From NCBI GenBank assembly GCA_023957775.1, contig JAMLGR010000005.1, positions 124,001-188,000 of the forward strand: a stretch of 64,000 nucleotides of DNA. Direction: 5' to 3'. A program made the translations under genes and the position numbers. How positions within the stretch are numbered: position 1 is the first letter of the stretch; every line of letters starts with the position of its first letter. A model generated the notes under the pieces. The model worked only from the letters and a program-made list of their open reading frames with translations. It searched no databases and was not told the DNA's origin. Source of the DNA: Fimbriimonadaceae bacterium. GTDB lineage: Bacteria > Armatimonadota > Fimbriimonadia > Fimbriimonadales > Fimbriimonadaceae. Shown here in pieces: positions 52,340-61,538 of the stretch.

Positions 52340-54536
52340 CGGGCGCCTCCACGAGGAATCCCTGCTGGACGCTGTTCATCTCGGTCTGCATGGCCACCAG
52401 CCTCGCGTAGATCCCCTGATCCTTGGCGAGCAGCTCTTCGTGGGTGCCGGTCTCCGCGATCCGGCCCTCCTCCATCACGATCAGCCGGTTGGCGTTGCGC
52501 AGGGTGCTGAGCCGGTGGGCGATCGCGAACACCGTGCGTCCGCTCACCAGCCGCTCCAGCCCCTCCTGGATCATCCGTTCGGTCTCGGTGTCTACGCTGG
52601 CCGTGGCTTCGTCGAGGATCAGCACCTTGGGGTTGTGGAGGATCGCCCGAGCGATGGCGATGCGCTGGCGTTCGCCTCCGCTGAGGCGATGGCCGCGTTC
52701 ACCCACGTAGGTGTCGTAGCCGTCGGGGAAGTTGACGATGAAGTGGTGGGCGTTCGCCGCCTTGGCCGCCTCCATGACCTCCTCGATCGTCGCTTCCGGC
52801 CGACCGTAGGCGATATTGTGTCGGATTGAGCCGGGAAACAGATACGATTCCTGCAGGACGACCCCGACTTGGCGACGGTAGTCGTCCAGTTTGATGTTGC
52901 GCAGGTCCACCCCGTCGACCTCGATGCGGCCCTGCGTGGGGTCGTAGAACCGGAGCAGGAGGTTGATCATCGTCGACTTGCCCGCGCCGCTGTGTCCGAC
53001 GAGGCCGATGATCTCGCCTGGCTGCACCTCGAGGTCGATCCCGTGGACGATCTCCCGGGCGCGTTCGTAGCCGAAGTGCACGTCGGTGAACTTCACGTGG
53101 CCCTTCATCTCTGGCATTGCCTCGGCGTGCGGGCTGTCCTCGATGTCGAGCGGCATGTCGAGAATCTCGAAGACGCGCTCGGCGGCGGTGAGGGAGCGGC
53201 TGGTCCAGTCGATCACTCGCTGCAGCATCATGAGAGGCTGGCTCAGCATGGCCACGTAGCCGATGAAGGCCGTGAGCTGCCCGAGGGTCATCGTTTTGGC
53301 GAGCACGGCCTGACCGCCGAACCACCAGACGACGAACGTCGACAGGCTCATGGTGAACACGACGACCGGAAAGAAGTTGGACCACCCGACTTCGGCGACG
53401 TAGCCCGTATGGGCGACGTCGGTGACGCGGCGCTCGAACTTCTGCTCCTCGAACGTCTCGCCGTGGAACGCCTTCACCACGCGTGTGCCCTGCAGCACGC
53501 CGTTCAGGGTGCTGCTCATGCGCGCCCAGGAGTGCCAGAAGCGGCTCCACACGCGCATCATCTTCCGCCGGAACCGGTTCACGGCAAACAGCACGAAGGG
53601 CAGAGGAATCAAGGCAAACACGGCGATCTTCCAGTTCACGATCAACATCGCGACGGGGATCCCCAAAAGCAGCGCCGCCTGGTTGACCGTGATCGGCACG
53701 CCGTCGACGAGCACGTCGTACAAGGCGCCCGTGTCGTTGGTCATGCGCGACATGATCGAACCGACGTTGCGCTTGTCGTAGAACGCGAGCGAGAGCTGTT
53801 GAAGCTTGTTGAACAGCCGGGTCCGGATGTTCACGGCCACGCCGCGGCTGAGGAACGCCACGTTCCGGCTCCGAGCGATCTGCACCAGCATGATCAAGAC
53901 GCGCGACCCGATGAGGGCGGCCATGAGCCAGCCGAAGAGCCGCGTGTTCCCCTTCACGAGGACGTCGTCGACCAGGTGCAGGGTCAGGAACGGAGGCAGC
54001 AACTCCGCCGTGGTGCCCGCCAGGATCAGCAGCGTGCCCCAAACCAGCCGGAGACGGTACTCCCGCGTGAATTCGAAGAGACGGAGAAGGGTCTTGCCCT
54101 TGTTGAGGCACCCGAGGCACAGATCGCTGTCCTCCGGAAGGGGGCGGTTGCATTTCGGGCAGCGGCGGACCCGGTCTTCGAGCTCGGGCACGGGCTCGCC
54201 CTTGGCCATCGCCTCGAGCCGCTTGACCGCGCCGGCGATCTGGAGAGATCGGGCGCTGCTGGCCCGCAGCAGTTCGACGTGCGCACCGCCCACCGTCGCG
54301 AGGACCGCGACCGCGTCGACCAGATCTTCGAGCCGGGGGTCTCGAATCTCCGAGATCGGCCACTTGCCCACGCACTCGAACCCGAGGGGGGTCTTTTCGT
54401 AGCGGTAGGCGTGGAGATCGGTGACCACCAGGCACGCGTCGCCCAGCCTGCCGTCGAGCGTGAGATCGCTCTCGGTCGTGAATTGGTGTGCTTCCGTGGC
54501 GGGAAGATCGATTGCGTGCGGCACGAGCCCAGCCAT
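52332..54536 (-). CDS. ABC exporter (MsbA/LmrA type) with N-terminal PH-like domain and zinc ribbon
   Basis: 734 residues. Residues 1-115 are a small beta domain (ESDLTLDGRLGDACLVVTDL, KWPISEIRD) resembling bacterial PH-like folds. A zinc ribbon follows, Cys-Pro-Lys-Cys and Cys-Leu-Gly-Cys at about 127-146, then six membrane segments (about 160-450) and the ATPase: Walker A GHSGAGKST (about 511), Q-loop VLQESYLFPGSI, signature LSGGERQRIA (about 615), Walker B VLILDEATASVD and H-loop IAHRLST (about 672). It acts as a homodimeric exporter, perhaps of lipids or lipid-linked precursors, given the coupled amidase. The added N-terminal module is not part of standard MsbA. Confidence 0.9.
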   Translation of the reverse strand: MAGLVPHAIDLPATEAHQFTTESDLTLDGRLGDACLVVTDLHAYRYEKTPLGFECVGKWPISEIRDPRLEDLVDAVAVLATVGGAHVELLRASSARSLQIAGAVKRLEAMAKGEPVPELEDRVRRCPKCNRPLPEDSDLCLGCLNKGKTLLRLFEFTREYRLRLVWGTLLILAGTTAELLPPFLTLHLVDDVLVKGNTRLFGWLMAALIGSRVLIMLVQIARSRNVAFLSRGVAVNIRTRLFNKLQQLSLAFYDKRNVGSIMSRMTNDTGALYDVLVDGVPITVNQAALLLGIPVAMLIVNWKIAVFALIPLPFVLFAVNRFRRKMMRVWSRFWHSWARMSSTLNGVLQGTRVVKAFHGETFEEQKFERRVTDVAHTGYVAEVGWSNFFPVVVFTMSLSTFVVWWFGGQAVLAKTMTLGQLTAFIGYVAMLSQPLMMLQRVIDWTSRSLTAAERVFEILDMPLDIEDSPHAEAMPEMKGHVKFTDVHFGYERAREIVHGIDLEVQPGEIIGLVGHSGAGKSTMINLLLRFYDPTQGRIEVDGVDLRNIKLDDYRRQVGVVLQESYLFPGSIRHNIAYGRPEATIEEVMEAAKAANAHHFIVNFPDGYDTYVGERGHRLSGGERQRIAIARAILHNPKVLILDEATASVDTETERMIQEGLERLVSGRTVFAIAHRLSTLRNANRLIVMEEGRIAETGTHEELLAKDQGIYARLVAMQTEMNSVQQGFLVEAPDA

Positions 54537-54607
54537 GAGTCCCTATTGTGGCGTATCGAGGGAGGCTGGAAGGGGTTCGCCCGCCGCGATCGGCGGGCGA
54601 TGCCTCG

Positions 54608-55330
54608 TTAGTGCTTGGCGGCCTTGGCCGCTAGGAGGGGATCGACCTTGATGCCGGGTCCCATGGTGCTGCTCAGCGTCACGCTTCGCAGGTAGCGGCC
54701 CTTCGCAGACGCGGGCTTGGCCTTGATCAGCGCGTCGAGCGCGGCCGCGAAGTTCTCCGCAATCTGCTCCTCGGTAAAGGAGACCTTGCCGATTCCCAGG
54801 TGGACGACGCCCGCTTTGTCGGCGCGGTACTCGAGGCGCGTGGCTCCCTTGATCTCGGCGACGGCGCTGCCCACGTTGTTCGTCACGGTCCCGTTGCGCT
54901 TGTTGGGCGTTCGGGGGCCGAGCATGCGGCCGATCTTGCCGATCTGGGGCGCCATCTCCTCCGTCGCGAGGATCACGTCGAAGTCGCGGAATCCGTTCTG
55001 GATCTTCGTGATCAGATCCTCGTCCCCGACGACGTCGGCTCCGGCCTCTTCGGCCTCCTTCTGGTGGTCGCCCTTGGCGAGCACGGCCACACGCTTGGTC
55101 TTGCCCGTGCCGTGCGGAAGGCTCGTGATGCCGCGCACGTTCTGGTCGCCCTTCTTCGGGTCGATGCCGAGGCGAACCGCCAGGTCGACGCTTTCGGGGA
55201 ACTTGGCGTTCGCGCTCTCTTTGAGCAGCTTGATCGCGGCCTCGACGTCGTGGAGGGCGTCTCGATCGACTTTTTCGGCGATGGCCACGTAGCGTGGCGA
55301 GTGGGGTTTCTTCTTGACGTTCTGTCTCAA
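54608..55330 (-). CDS. rplA: 50S ribosomal protein L1
   Basis: 240 residues; binds 23S rRNA at the L1 stalk and in many bacteria represses its own mRNA. Motifs are [55 protein letters not shown] and [16 protein letters not shown]. The TTG at 55330 is preferred because GGAGAAA lies just before it and the protein starts [13 protein letters not shown]; no ATG is near. L11 (rplK) normally precedes it but is absent here; a Lys-rich small protein gene is upstream instead. Confidence 0.95.
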   Translation of the reverse strand: MRQNVKKKPHSPRYVAIAEKVDRDALHDVEAAIKLLKESANAKFPESVDLAVRLGIDPKKGDQNVRGITSLPHGTGKTKRVAVLAKGDHQKEAEEAGADVVGDEDLITKIQNGFRDFDVILATEEMAPQIGKIGRMLGPRTPNKRNGTVTNNVGSAVAEIKGATRLEYRADKAGVVHLGIGKVSFTEEQIAENFAAALDALIKAKPASAKGRYLRSVTLSSTMGPGIKVDPLLAAKAAKH

Positions 55331-55420
55331 CGGTTTCTCCTGTGGTGCAGGCGGCTCGGCACGGGGCCTTGCCTCCCACGAGATGGGCTCTCGACCGGTT
55401 TCGGCGAGAGCGACGACGAG

Positions 55421-55705
55421 CTAGGCCTCTTCTTCTGCCGGGGCAGCGGCCTTCTTCTTGGCGGGCGCCTTTTTGGCCGCGGGCTTCTTCGCCGCAGCAG
55501 GCTTCTTTTCCGCCGGTACCTTTTCGGCGGCTTCGGCCTTGGGCTTGGGCGCGGCCTTCTTCTTGGCGGCCGGCTTTTCAGGGGCCGGCGCGGGGGCCGC
55601 CTTCTCCTTGCCCTCGTACTTGGCGCGGAGGTCCTTCAGGATCTCCTTGACGCGCTTTTCCTTGCGGTGGCGCCGCTGGCGGATCTCTTTGTTCTTGATT
55701 CGCAT
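55421..55705 (-). CDS. Small Lys/Ala-rich histone H1-like protein
   Basis: 94 residues. The first 32 are a highly charged helix (MRIKNKEIRQRRHRKEKRVK EI...). The rest is an Ala/Lys/Pro-rich tail built of AAKKPAAKK-type repeats (AAAKKPAAKKAPAKKKAAAP), like the C-terminal tail of histone H1 or of bacterial H1-like nucleoid proteins, ending EEEA. The ATG at 55705 follows AAGGA by ten bases. It could be a DNA- or RNA-binding protein; its place next to rplA suggests a ribosome link. I find no match to bS20 or bS21. Confidence 0.65.
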   Translation of the reverse strand: MRIKNKEIRQRRHRKEKRVKEILKDLRAKYEGKEKAAPAPAPEKPAAKKKAAPKPKAEAAEKVPAEKKPAAAKKPAAKKAPAKKKAAAPAEEEA

Positions 55706-55778
55706 AAACTTCTGGTCCTTGGGTGCGCGGCATCGGCCGCAGGAGGCCGTATTCCGAGCCCGTAAAGGATACCCCGCC

Positions 55779-56750
55779 TCAGCGGGGGGCCCCGCGCAAG
55801 GCCGCGAGATCTTCGGCGGTGGGGACCGCGACCCCCACGTGCTGCACGACCCGCGCCGCCGCCTGGGCTGCGAGTTCGAAGACTTCGGCCCGGAAGCCGA
55901 CGGCCGCCCACCCGAGCGCCACGGCCGCGATGACGGTGTCGCCCGCTCCCGCGGTGTCGTACACCTCGACGCGCGGCGCGCGGACGCGCAACGTCTCGCC
56001 ACCGACTGCGAGGAGCCCGCTTTCGCCCAGGGTCACCAGCAGCACGTCCACGCCGAGCCGTGCGCGCAGCGCCCGCCCCGCCTCTTCGGCGTCGGCGTCT
56101 TCGAGCGGTTTCCACAGATCGAGGGCGCCGGTGACCTCGGCGCGGTTCAAGCTCACCAGGGTCGCTCCCGCGTACTGCGCCAGCGACCGGGGTTTTGGGT
56201 TCACGATCACGGGAACGCCGGTCGCCCGGGCCGTCCGCACCGCGTGCTCGGCGACCGACGGCGTGAGCGCTCCCTTCAGGTAGTCGCTCAGCACCAGTAC
56301 GTCCGCCTCGGGAAGGTGGGCGTCCACCTCGGATCTCAGCCGCGCTTCGATCGCCGCCGAGACCGGAGCGTCGTCCTCGTGGTCGATGCGCAGCACCTGG
56401 TGCGAGTGGTCGGCCACGACGCGCGTCTTGCGCGTCGTGGTTCTTGTTCCGTCCCTCACGATCCCGCGGGCCTCGATGCCCTCCGACTCCAGCTCGCTGG
56501 CCAGACGGTCGGCCGGCTCGTCGTCCCCCGCCACCCCGAGGATGGAGGCGCGGCCGCCCAGCGCGACGATGTTCCGCGCGACGTTGGCCGCGCCGCCCGG
56601 AACGTGGGCGGTGCGCTCCTGGCGCACGACCATCACCGGCGCTTCCGGACTGATGCGCGTGGCCGAGCCGAAGAGATACTCGTCGAGCATGAGGTCGCCG
56701 AGCACGACGGCCCGGATGCCAACCAGGCGCCCGAGGAGTCCGGCGCTCAC
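55779..56750 (-). CDS. PfkB family sugar kinase, heptose-7-phosphate kinase-like (RfaE/HldE N-terminal type)
   Basis: 323 residues. Family motifs: VVLGDLMLDEYLFGSATRIS, PGGAANVARNIVALGGRAS, DYLKGALTPSV, VTLGESGLLAVGGE and the anion-hole and catalytic segment DTAGAGDTVIAAVALGWA. The pattern DLMLDxYxxGxxxRISPEAPVPV and PGGAANVAxN is that of D-glycero-beta-D-manno-heptose-7-phosphate kinase, so an LPS-like heptose is possible; other ribokinase-type substrates are not excluded. The GTG at 56750 overlaps the lgt stop (GTGA). Confidence 0.88.
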   Translation of the reverse strand: MSAGLLGRLVGIRAVVLGDLMLDEYLFGSATRISPEAPVMVVRQERTAHVPGGAANVARNIVALGGRASILGVAGDDEPADRLASELESEGIEARGIVRDGTRTTTRKTRVVADHSHQVLRIDHEDDAPVSAAIEARLRSEVDAHLPEADVLVLSDYLKGALTPSVAEHAVRTARATGVPVIVNPKPRSLAQYAGATLVSLNRAEVTGALDLWKPLEDADAEEAGRALRARLGVDVLLVTLGESGLLAVGGETLRVRAPRVEVYDTAGAGDTVIAAVALGWAAVGFRAEVFELAAQAAARVVQHVGVAVPTAEDLAALRGAPR

Positions 56751-57511
56751 GCCGTGGGTTCCCCCGCCGGCACGGGCTTTCGCGCGCGCACCAGCACGGC
56801 GATGCCAAGGACTACCAAGACCAGGGCGGCGACGTGGCCCTCGGTGAGCGGACTGCGGCCGATCGTCGTCGACGTGGTGCCCGCCCGCCAGAACTCGTAC
56901 ACAAAGCGCGCGAGGCCGTGCACCACCAGAAAGACGCCGAAGCTGCGGCCGCGGACGAGACCCCGGCGCTCGACCAGGAGGAGCACGGCCAGGCCAGCAA
57001 GGTTCATGAACGAATCGTAGATCTGGGCGGGATGGTAGAGGCCGGGCAGCCCCTCGATCGAGATCGCCCAGGGGAGGTCGCACACGCCGCCGTAGCAGCA
57101 TCCGTTCAACAGACACCCCACGCGGCCGATCGCGTGGCCGACGAGCATGGGGCCGCCGGCGAGGTCGAGGAACGCGAGGACCGGCTTCTTGCGGCGCCAG
57201 CAGCCCACCACGATCGCCAGAAACCCGAAGATCAGTCCGCCAAAGCTGGTGAGTCCCTCGAACTGGAGGCTCAGGAGCTTCTCCGGGTGCTGGCTGTAGA
57301 ACGGAATCTCCTGGACGATGAACGCGATGCGCGCGCCGAGCACGCCCGCGATGAGTGCCCAGAAAGCGATGTCCGACACCTCGTCCGGTTCGAATCCGAA
57401 CCGCCGCGCGCGGGACCGCGCGAACCAGAGCGCCGTCACGAAGGCGACGAGCATCAGCAGTCCAAAGCTGTGGACTTTGAAGCCAAAGATCTCGAAAAGG
57501 ACGGGGTGCAT
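56747..57511 (-). CDS. lgt: Phosphatidylglycerol--prolipoprotein diacylglyceryl transferase
   Basis: 254 residues, seven membrane segments; adds diacylglycerol to the lipobox Cys of prolipoproteins. Diagnostic features: VHSFGLLMLVAF with the conserved Tyr/His-Ser region, GLTSFGGLIFGFLAIVVG, and the signature GHAIGRVGCLLNGCCYGGVC, a Cys-rich variant of the usual GRxGNFINGE that occurs in several phyla. HPAQIYDSFMNLAG and FVYEFWRAG are further family motifs. Several genes here encode lipoproteins that would be its substrates. It is coupled with the PfkB kinase gene. Confidence 0.94.
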   Translation of the reverse strand: MHPVLFEIFGFKVHSFGLLMLVAFVTALWFARSRARRFGFEPDEVSDIAFWALIAGVLGARIAFIVQEIPFYSQHPEKLLSLQFEGLTSFGGLIFGFLAIVVGCWRRKKPVLAFLDLAGGPMLVGHAIGRVGCLLNGCCYGGVCDLPWAISIEGLPGLYHPAQIYDSFMNLAGLAVLLLVERRGLVRGRSFGVFLVVHGLARFVYEFWRAGTTSTTIGRSPLTEGHVAALVLVVLGIAVLVRARKPVPAGEPTA

Positions 57512-57614
57512 GGGGGAGTTCGGGGCGATTCTACCTACGCCGAGGGCGCCCTGGGACGTTCTCAAAGGGTGAGGTGCCCGGGGGCGGGGTGCCCGACAAG
57601 GGTAAAAGGGTCGC

Positions 57615-58472
57615 ATGATCGACGCGTCGCTCCAGGCCGAGGTGCTGAACCAGGCGCTCCCGTACATCCAGCAGTTCCGCGGCCAGACGTTCGTGATCAA
57701 GTACGGGGGCAACGCGATGCGCGACCCGGCCGTGCTGCACGGCGTGATCCGCAACGTGCTGCTGCTGCAGCTCGTGGGGATCCGCGCCGTGCTGATCCAC
57801 GGGGGCGGCCCCGAAATCGATCGTTGGCTCGAGCGTCTGGGGATCGCGAAGCGCGTTGAAAACGGTCTGCGCGTCACCGACGCCGACACGATGGCCGTGG
57901 TGGAGATGGCGCTCGCCCGCACGAACAAGCAACTGGTCGCCGAGGTGCAGAAGGCGGGCGGGCTCGCGATCGGGCTCTCCGGCCGGGACGGGGGGCTGTT
58001 GACCGCCGAACCCATCTCCGAGTCCCTGGGGCGCGTCGGCGAGGTGATCGGGGTGGACACGCGCGCGATCGAGATGGCGTTGGACGCAGGCTTCGTCCCG
58101 ATCGTGTGCTCGGTCGCCTCGGACACCCAGGGCGAGAGCCTCAACGTCAACGCGGACAGCGCGGCGGCGGCGCTGGCGGGCGCGATCCACGCGGGAAAGC
58201 TGATTCTGCTGACCGAAACCGACGGGGTGCTCGCGGCGCGCCAAGATCCGACCAGTCTCATCAGTCGGCTGACCCCCGAGCGCGCCCGCGCGATGATCGC
58301 GGACGGCAGCGCGGACGCGGGGATGATCCCCAAGCTCGAGGCGGCCCTTCACGCGTTGGACGAGGGCGTCCCCCGCGTGCACTTCCTCAACGGCGGGCGG
58401 CCCAACTCGTTGCTGATCGAGGTGTTCACGGACGAGGGGATCGGCACGATGATGGAGCGCGACCGACGCTAG
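57615..58472 (+). CDS. argB: Acetylglutamate kinase
   Basis: 285 residues; phosphorylates N-acetylglutamate in arginine synthesis. Motifs: FVIKYGGNAMRDP (ATP site), VLIHGGGPEIDRWLERLG, RVTDADTMAVVEMAL, GLSGRDGGLLTAEP, VCSVASDTQGESLNVNADSA AAALAGA, LLTETDGVLA and DGSADAGMIPKLEAALHAL. An N-terminal helix ASLQAEVLNQALPYIQQFRG like that of the arginine-sensitive hexameric form suggests feedback inhibition. It overlaps the convergent lipoprotein gene by four bases. Confidence 0.97.
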   Translation: MIDASLQAEVLNQALPYIQQFRGQTFVIKYGGNAMRDPAVLHGVIRNVLLLQLVGIRAVLIHGGGPEIDRWLERLGIAKRVENGLRVTDADTMAVVEMALARTNKQLVAEVQKAGGLAIGLSGRDGGLLTAEPISESLGRVGEVIGVDTRAIEMALDAGFVPIVCSVASDTQGESLNVNADSAAAALAGAIHAGKLILLTETDGVLAARQDPTSLISRLTPERARAMIADGSADAGMIPKLEAALHALDEGVPRVHFLNGGRPNSLLIEVFTDEGIGTMMERDRR

Positions 58473-59230
58473 CGGTTGCCCCGCGGGCTGTACTTGCGCA
58501 GCATGGCGTTGCCCCGCTCCTTCGCGGTTTCCGCAAGCTCCGGCTTTCCCGCGGCTTCGTAGAGCCGCACGATCTCCGACCACGCCCTGGCCAGATGGAA
58601 CGGCCGGGCTATGAGGAAGGCCTGCCCGGGCTCGGATCGGCGGTCCACGCGGACCCGGAGGTGCTGGGTGATGGCGTCCTCGAGGAGCTGAGCCAGCTCC
58701 GCATCGAATCCGTGGCCCTTGGCGGGCGGAACGATCTCGTAAAGGACCGCAAGGAGGATGGGCGCGGCCTGCTCGTCGGGCGTGTCGAACACGGAGCGAG
58801 CGGCTGCGATCGCCTCGGGAATGTGGCCGAGATGCGCTTCCGCCGAGGCTAGGCGCAAGCGGTCGTTGACTCGGCGGTCTTCCGATGCGGGGTGCTGGAT
58901 CGCCACAAGCAGGGCGGCGCGCGCCAGCGGCCAGTTCTTCGCGGCGAGAAACACCTCCGCGTACTCCCAAGCCTTGTCCACGGGGATGTGGTCGAGATCG
59001 ATCGTGCCGATCGTGTCTTCGGCGTACTGCTGGATCCGCTTCAACCCCTCCTGCTCGGTGATCTCCCCCTTTTCCACCCGCACCATCGTGGCGTCGGAGG
59101 CGGTTTTGAGGTTTCGGCGGAGCACCTCGGGCTGCAGGATGCCGACCTGCGTGGGATCGTTGGGGTCCGGCGGAGTGTCCACCTGGCACCCCGCGGCGAC
59201 GACGAGGCAGAGCGCCGCGAGCCAGCGCAA
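58469..59230 (-). CDS. Lipoprotein with TPR-like helices, downstream of pyrC
   Basis: 253 residues. The TTG at 59230 lies two bases after the pyrC stop and opens RWLAALCLVVAAGCQVDTPP, a lipoprotein signal with lipobox VAAGC and Asp at +3. The rest is helical (PVDKAWEYAEVFLAAKNWPL, LRLASAEAHLGHIPEAIAAA, EIVRLYEAAGKPELAETAKE), resembling TPR repeats. Function unknown. It is the last gene of the pyrimidine operon by spacing, although no link to pyrimidine synthesis is evident. Confidence 0.75.
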   Translation of the reverse strand: MRWLAALCLVVAAGCQVDTPPDPNDPTQVGILQPEVLRRNLKTASDATMVRVEKGEITEQEGLKRIQQYAEDTIGTIDLDHIPVDKAWEYAEVFLAAKNWPLARAALLVAIQHPASEDRRVNDRLRLASAEAHLGHIPEAIAAARSVFDTPDEQAAPILLAVLYEIVPPAKGHGFDAELAQLLEDAITQHLRVRVDRRSEPGQAFLIARPFHLARAWSEIVRLYEAAGKPELAETAKERGNAMLRKYSPRGNR

Positions 59231-59232
59231 GT

Positions 59233-60555
59233 TCAGCCCACCATCTGGAGGCGGCCGCCGTCGAAATGGGCGTCGCGGTAGATCTCGCTGCCGCAGAACG
59301 TGAGGAGCGCCTTGCCCTTGAACGGCATGCCGTTGAACGCCGTGTTCTTGCCCTTGCTGAACGTCTTGGCGACGTCGAAAGTCCACTCCAGCTCGGGGTC
59401 GATCACCGTGACCTGGGCGACCGGCGTCTCTCCGGGCTTGAGGGAGCCGCCGTCGAGTCGAAGGATCTTCGCGGGCGCCGTGCTGAGCTTCCGAACGGTC
59501 TCGAGCGGCGAGAGGATGCCGTTGTGGGTGAGGTGCGTAAGGGTCGCGGCGAGCACGCTTTCGAAGCCGACCATGCCGAAGGGCGCGTCGTCGAACGGCG
59601 CATGGACCTCGTGGCTTGCGTGGGGCGAGTGGTCGCTCGCGATGCAGTCGATGGTGCCGTCGGCGATCGCCTGGAGGATGATGTCCACGTCCACCTGCGT
59701 GCGCAGGGGCGGCTGCATCTTGAAGTGGCTGTCGAATTCGGCGACGTCCTCTTCGGTGAAGATGAAATGCTGGGGAACGACCTCGCAGGTGACCGGGGCG
59801 CCGAGATACTTCGCCTGCCGAATCATCTCGACGGAACTCCACGTGCTTACCCGCATGATGTGCAGCTCGCATCCCGTGTTCAGCGACAGGAGGCAGTTGC
59901 GCATCACGGCGATGTCCTCCGCCGTGCGCGGGACGCCCTTGAGGCCGAGCATCGCGCTCATGGCGCCCTCGTTCATGCTGCCGTGCCGCGCGAGGTTGGC
60001 GTCTTCGCAGTGGGCGAGGACCGGCAGGTCGAGCTGGACGCAGAACTCCATCGCCTTGGTCATGACCAGAGCGTCTTGGATCGGGAAGCCCTCATCGCTC
60101 GCCGCGACGATGCCCGCACTCTTCAGGGCGGCCAGGTCGGCCAGCTCCTCGCCCCGCATCCCCTTGGTCAGCGCGCCCACGGGCGCCACGAAAACGCCGC
60201 CGGCCTCGGGCGAGGCCGCTCGATCGAGCAGGAAGTCGATCAACGCCGGATTGTCGAGAGGCGGGTTCGTGTTGGGCATGCAGCACACGGTCGTGAACCC
60301 TCCGGCCGCCGCGGACTGCGTTCCGGTCACGATGGTTTCCTTGTGCTCGCCGCCCGGTTCGCGCAGGTGGCAGTGGGGATCGACCAGTCCGGGTGTGATC
60401 CAGTAGCCCGTGCAGTCGAAGAGGTCGTCGACGTCGGTCTCGTCCACGGTCTCCCCGTACTCGACGATCTGATCGTCCTCGATGACGAGGCTGCCGACGA
60501 AATCGAGGTCCTGCGAGGGGTCGAGGATTCGACCGTTCTTGAGGAGAATCTTCAT
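59233..60555 (-). CDS. pyrC: Dihydroorotase (class I)
   Basis: 440 residues; third step of UMP synthesis. The metal site is DPHCHLREPG near residue 60, followed by ETIVTGTQSAAAGGFTTVCC MPNTNPPLDN, ASDEGFPI, LPVLAHCEDAN (His), LHIMRVSTWSSVEMIR (His) and catalytic Asp in CIASDHSPHA. SLKPGETPVAQVTVIDPE is the C-terminal beta domain. The ATG at 60555 overlaps the pyrB stop (ATGA) and the gene ends two bases before the lipoprotein start. Confidence 0.97.
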   Translation of the reverse strand: MKILLKNGRILDPSQDLDFVGSLVIEDDQIVEYGETVDETDVDDLFDCTGYWITPGLVDPHCHLREPGGEHKETIVTGTQSAAAGGFTTVCCMPNTNPPLDNPALIDFLLDRAASPEAGGVFVAPVGALTKGMRGEELADLAALKSAGIVAASDEGFPIQDALVMTKAMEFCVQLDLPVLAHCEDANLARHGSMNEGAMSAMLGLKGVPRTAEDIAVMRNCLLSLNTGCELHIMRVSTWSSVEMIRQAKYLGAPVTCEVVPQHFIFTEEDVAEFDSHFKMQPPLRTQVDVDIILQAIADGTIDCIASDHSPHASHEVHAPFDDAPFGMVGFESVLAATLTHLTHNGILSPLETVRKLSTAPAKILRLDGGSLKPGETPVAQVTVIDPELEWTFDVAKTFSKGKNTAFNGMPFKGKALLTFCGSEIYRDAHFDGGRLQMVG

Positions 60556-61538
60556 ACGTTCGCCTTCGTTTTGGGTGCCGGCCGCCGTTTGGGCCTGGCT
60601 TTGGGTTTGGCGGGCGCCTTGGGCTTGGGCGGCTCCTCGGTGAACACCCAGTGAAGGGCCGCCATGCGCACGAAGATGCCGTTGCCGATCTGGTCGGTGA
60701 TCGCCGAGCGGTCGAAATCGGCCGCCGTGTCGTCGACCTCAACGCCGCGGTTGAGCGGTCCGGGGTGCATGACCAGGCAGTCGTCCTTGGCGAACCGGAG
60801 CGTATCGCGGTTGATCTGGTACAGCTTGGCGTACTCGCCGCTCGAGCTCACCAGTCCCTCGGACATACGTTCGCGCTGAAGCCGCAGGCAGATGATCACG
60901 TCGGCGTCGGCGACCCCGTTCTCAAGGTCGTAGTAGACGCTGCCCGGCAGCATCGACGTGTGACTGGGCATCAACGTGCGCGGTCCGACGAACCGAACCG
61001 AGGCGCCCATCTTGTGGAGGAGCCAGGCGTTCGATCGGGCGACCCGCGAGTGTTCCACGTCGCCGACGATCGCGACGGTGAGCCCCTTCAGGGAGCCTTT
61101 CCTTTCGAGGATCGTGAGCGCGTCGCCCAGCGCCTGGGTCGGATGTTCGTGCTGGCCGTCGCCGGCGTTCAGCACCGGGGCGCCGAAATAGCGCGCGGCG
61201 AGGATGGGGGTTCCGCTCGAGCGGTGGCGGATCACCAAGGCGTTGAGCCGTTCGTAGCGGAGCGTGAGGATCGTGTCCTTGAACGTCTCCCCTTTTCCCA
61301 TCGAACTGCCGGCGGCGCCGAAGTTCGCGGTCTTCAGCCCGAGGTAGTGGGCGGCCTGTTCGAACGAAACGCGGGTCCGGGTCGATCCCTCGAAGAAGAG
61401 CATGCCCACCACGTACTGGCCGAGCTGGGGGAGTTTCTTCCCGGCAACGACGGCGCGTTTGAACTCGGCGCCCCGCTCCAGCAGCGTTTCAATGTCCGAT
61501 TTCTCAAGATGTCGGATGGCAAGCAGGTTGCGGCCCAT
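60552..61538 (-). CDS. pyrB: Aspartate carbamoyltransferase, catalytic subunit
   Basis: 328 residues; joins carbamoyl phosphate and aspartate. Carbamoyl phosphate site STRTRVSFEQAA, then GSSMGKGETFKDT, HRSSGTP, HPTQALGDALTI and the aspartate loop HPGPLNRGVE. Residues after about 305 form an added Lys/Pro/Ala-rich basic tail (KPKAPAKPKARPKRRPAPKT), absent from the typical 300-residue chain and similar in style to the H1-like protein at 55421. Start and pyrR stop share TGATG. Confidence 0.97.
   Translation of the reverse strand: MGRNLLAIRHLEKSDIETLLERGAEFKRAVVAGKKLPQLGQYVVGMLFFEGSTRTRVSFEQAAHYLGLKTANFGAAGSSMGKGETFKDTILTLRYERLNALVIRHRSSGTPILAARYFGAPVLNAGDGQHEHPTQALGDALTILERKGSLKGLTVAIVGDVEHSRVARSNAWLLHKMGASVRFVGPRTLMPSHTSMLPGSVYYDLENGVADADVIICLRLQRERMSEGLVSSSGEYAKLYQINRDTLRFAKDDCLVMHPGPLNRGVEVDDTAADFDRSAITDQIGNGIFVRMAALHWVFTEEPPKPKAPAKPKARPKRRPAPKTKANV

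Noticed and set aside
55421-55705. Ribosomal protein bS20 or bS21
   Set aside because: The N-terminal helix does not match either consensus and the tail is H1-like.
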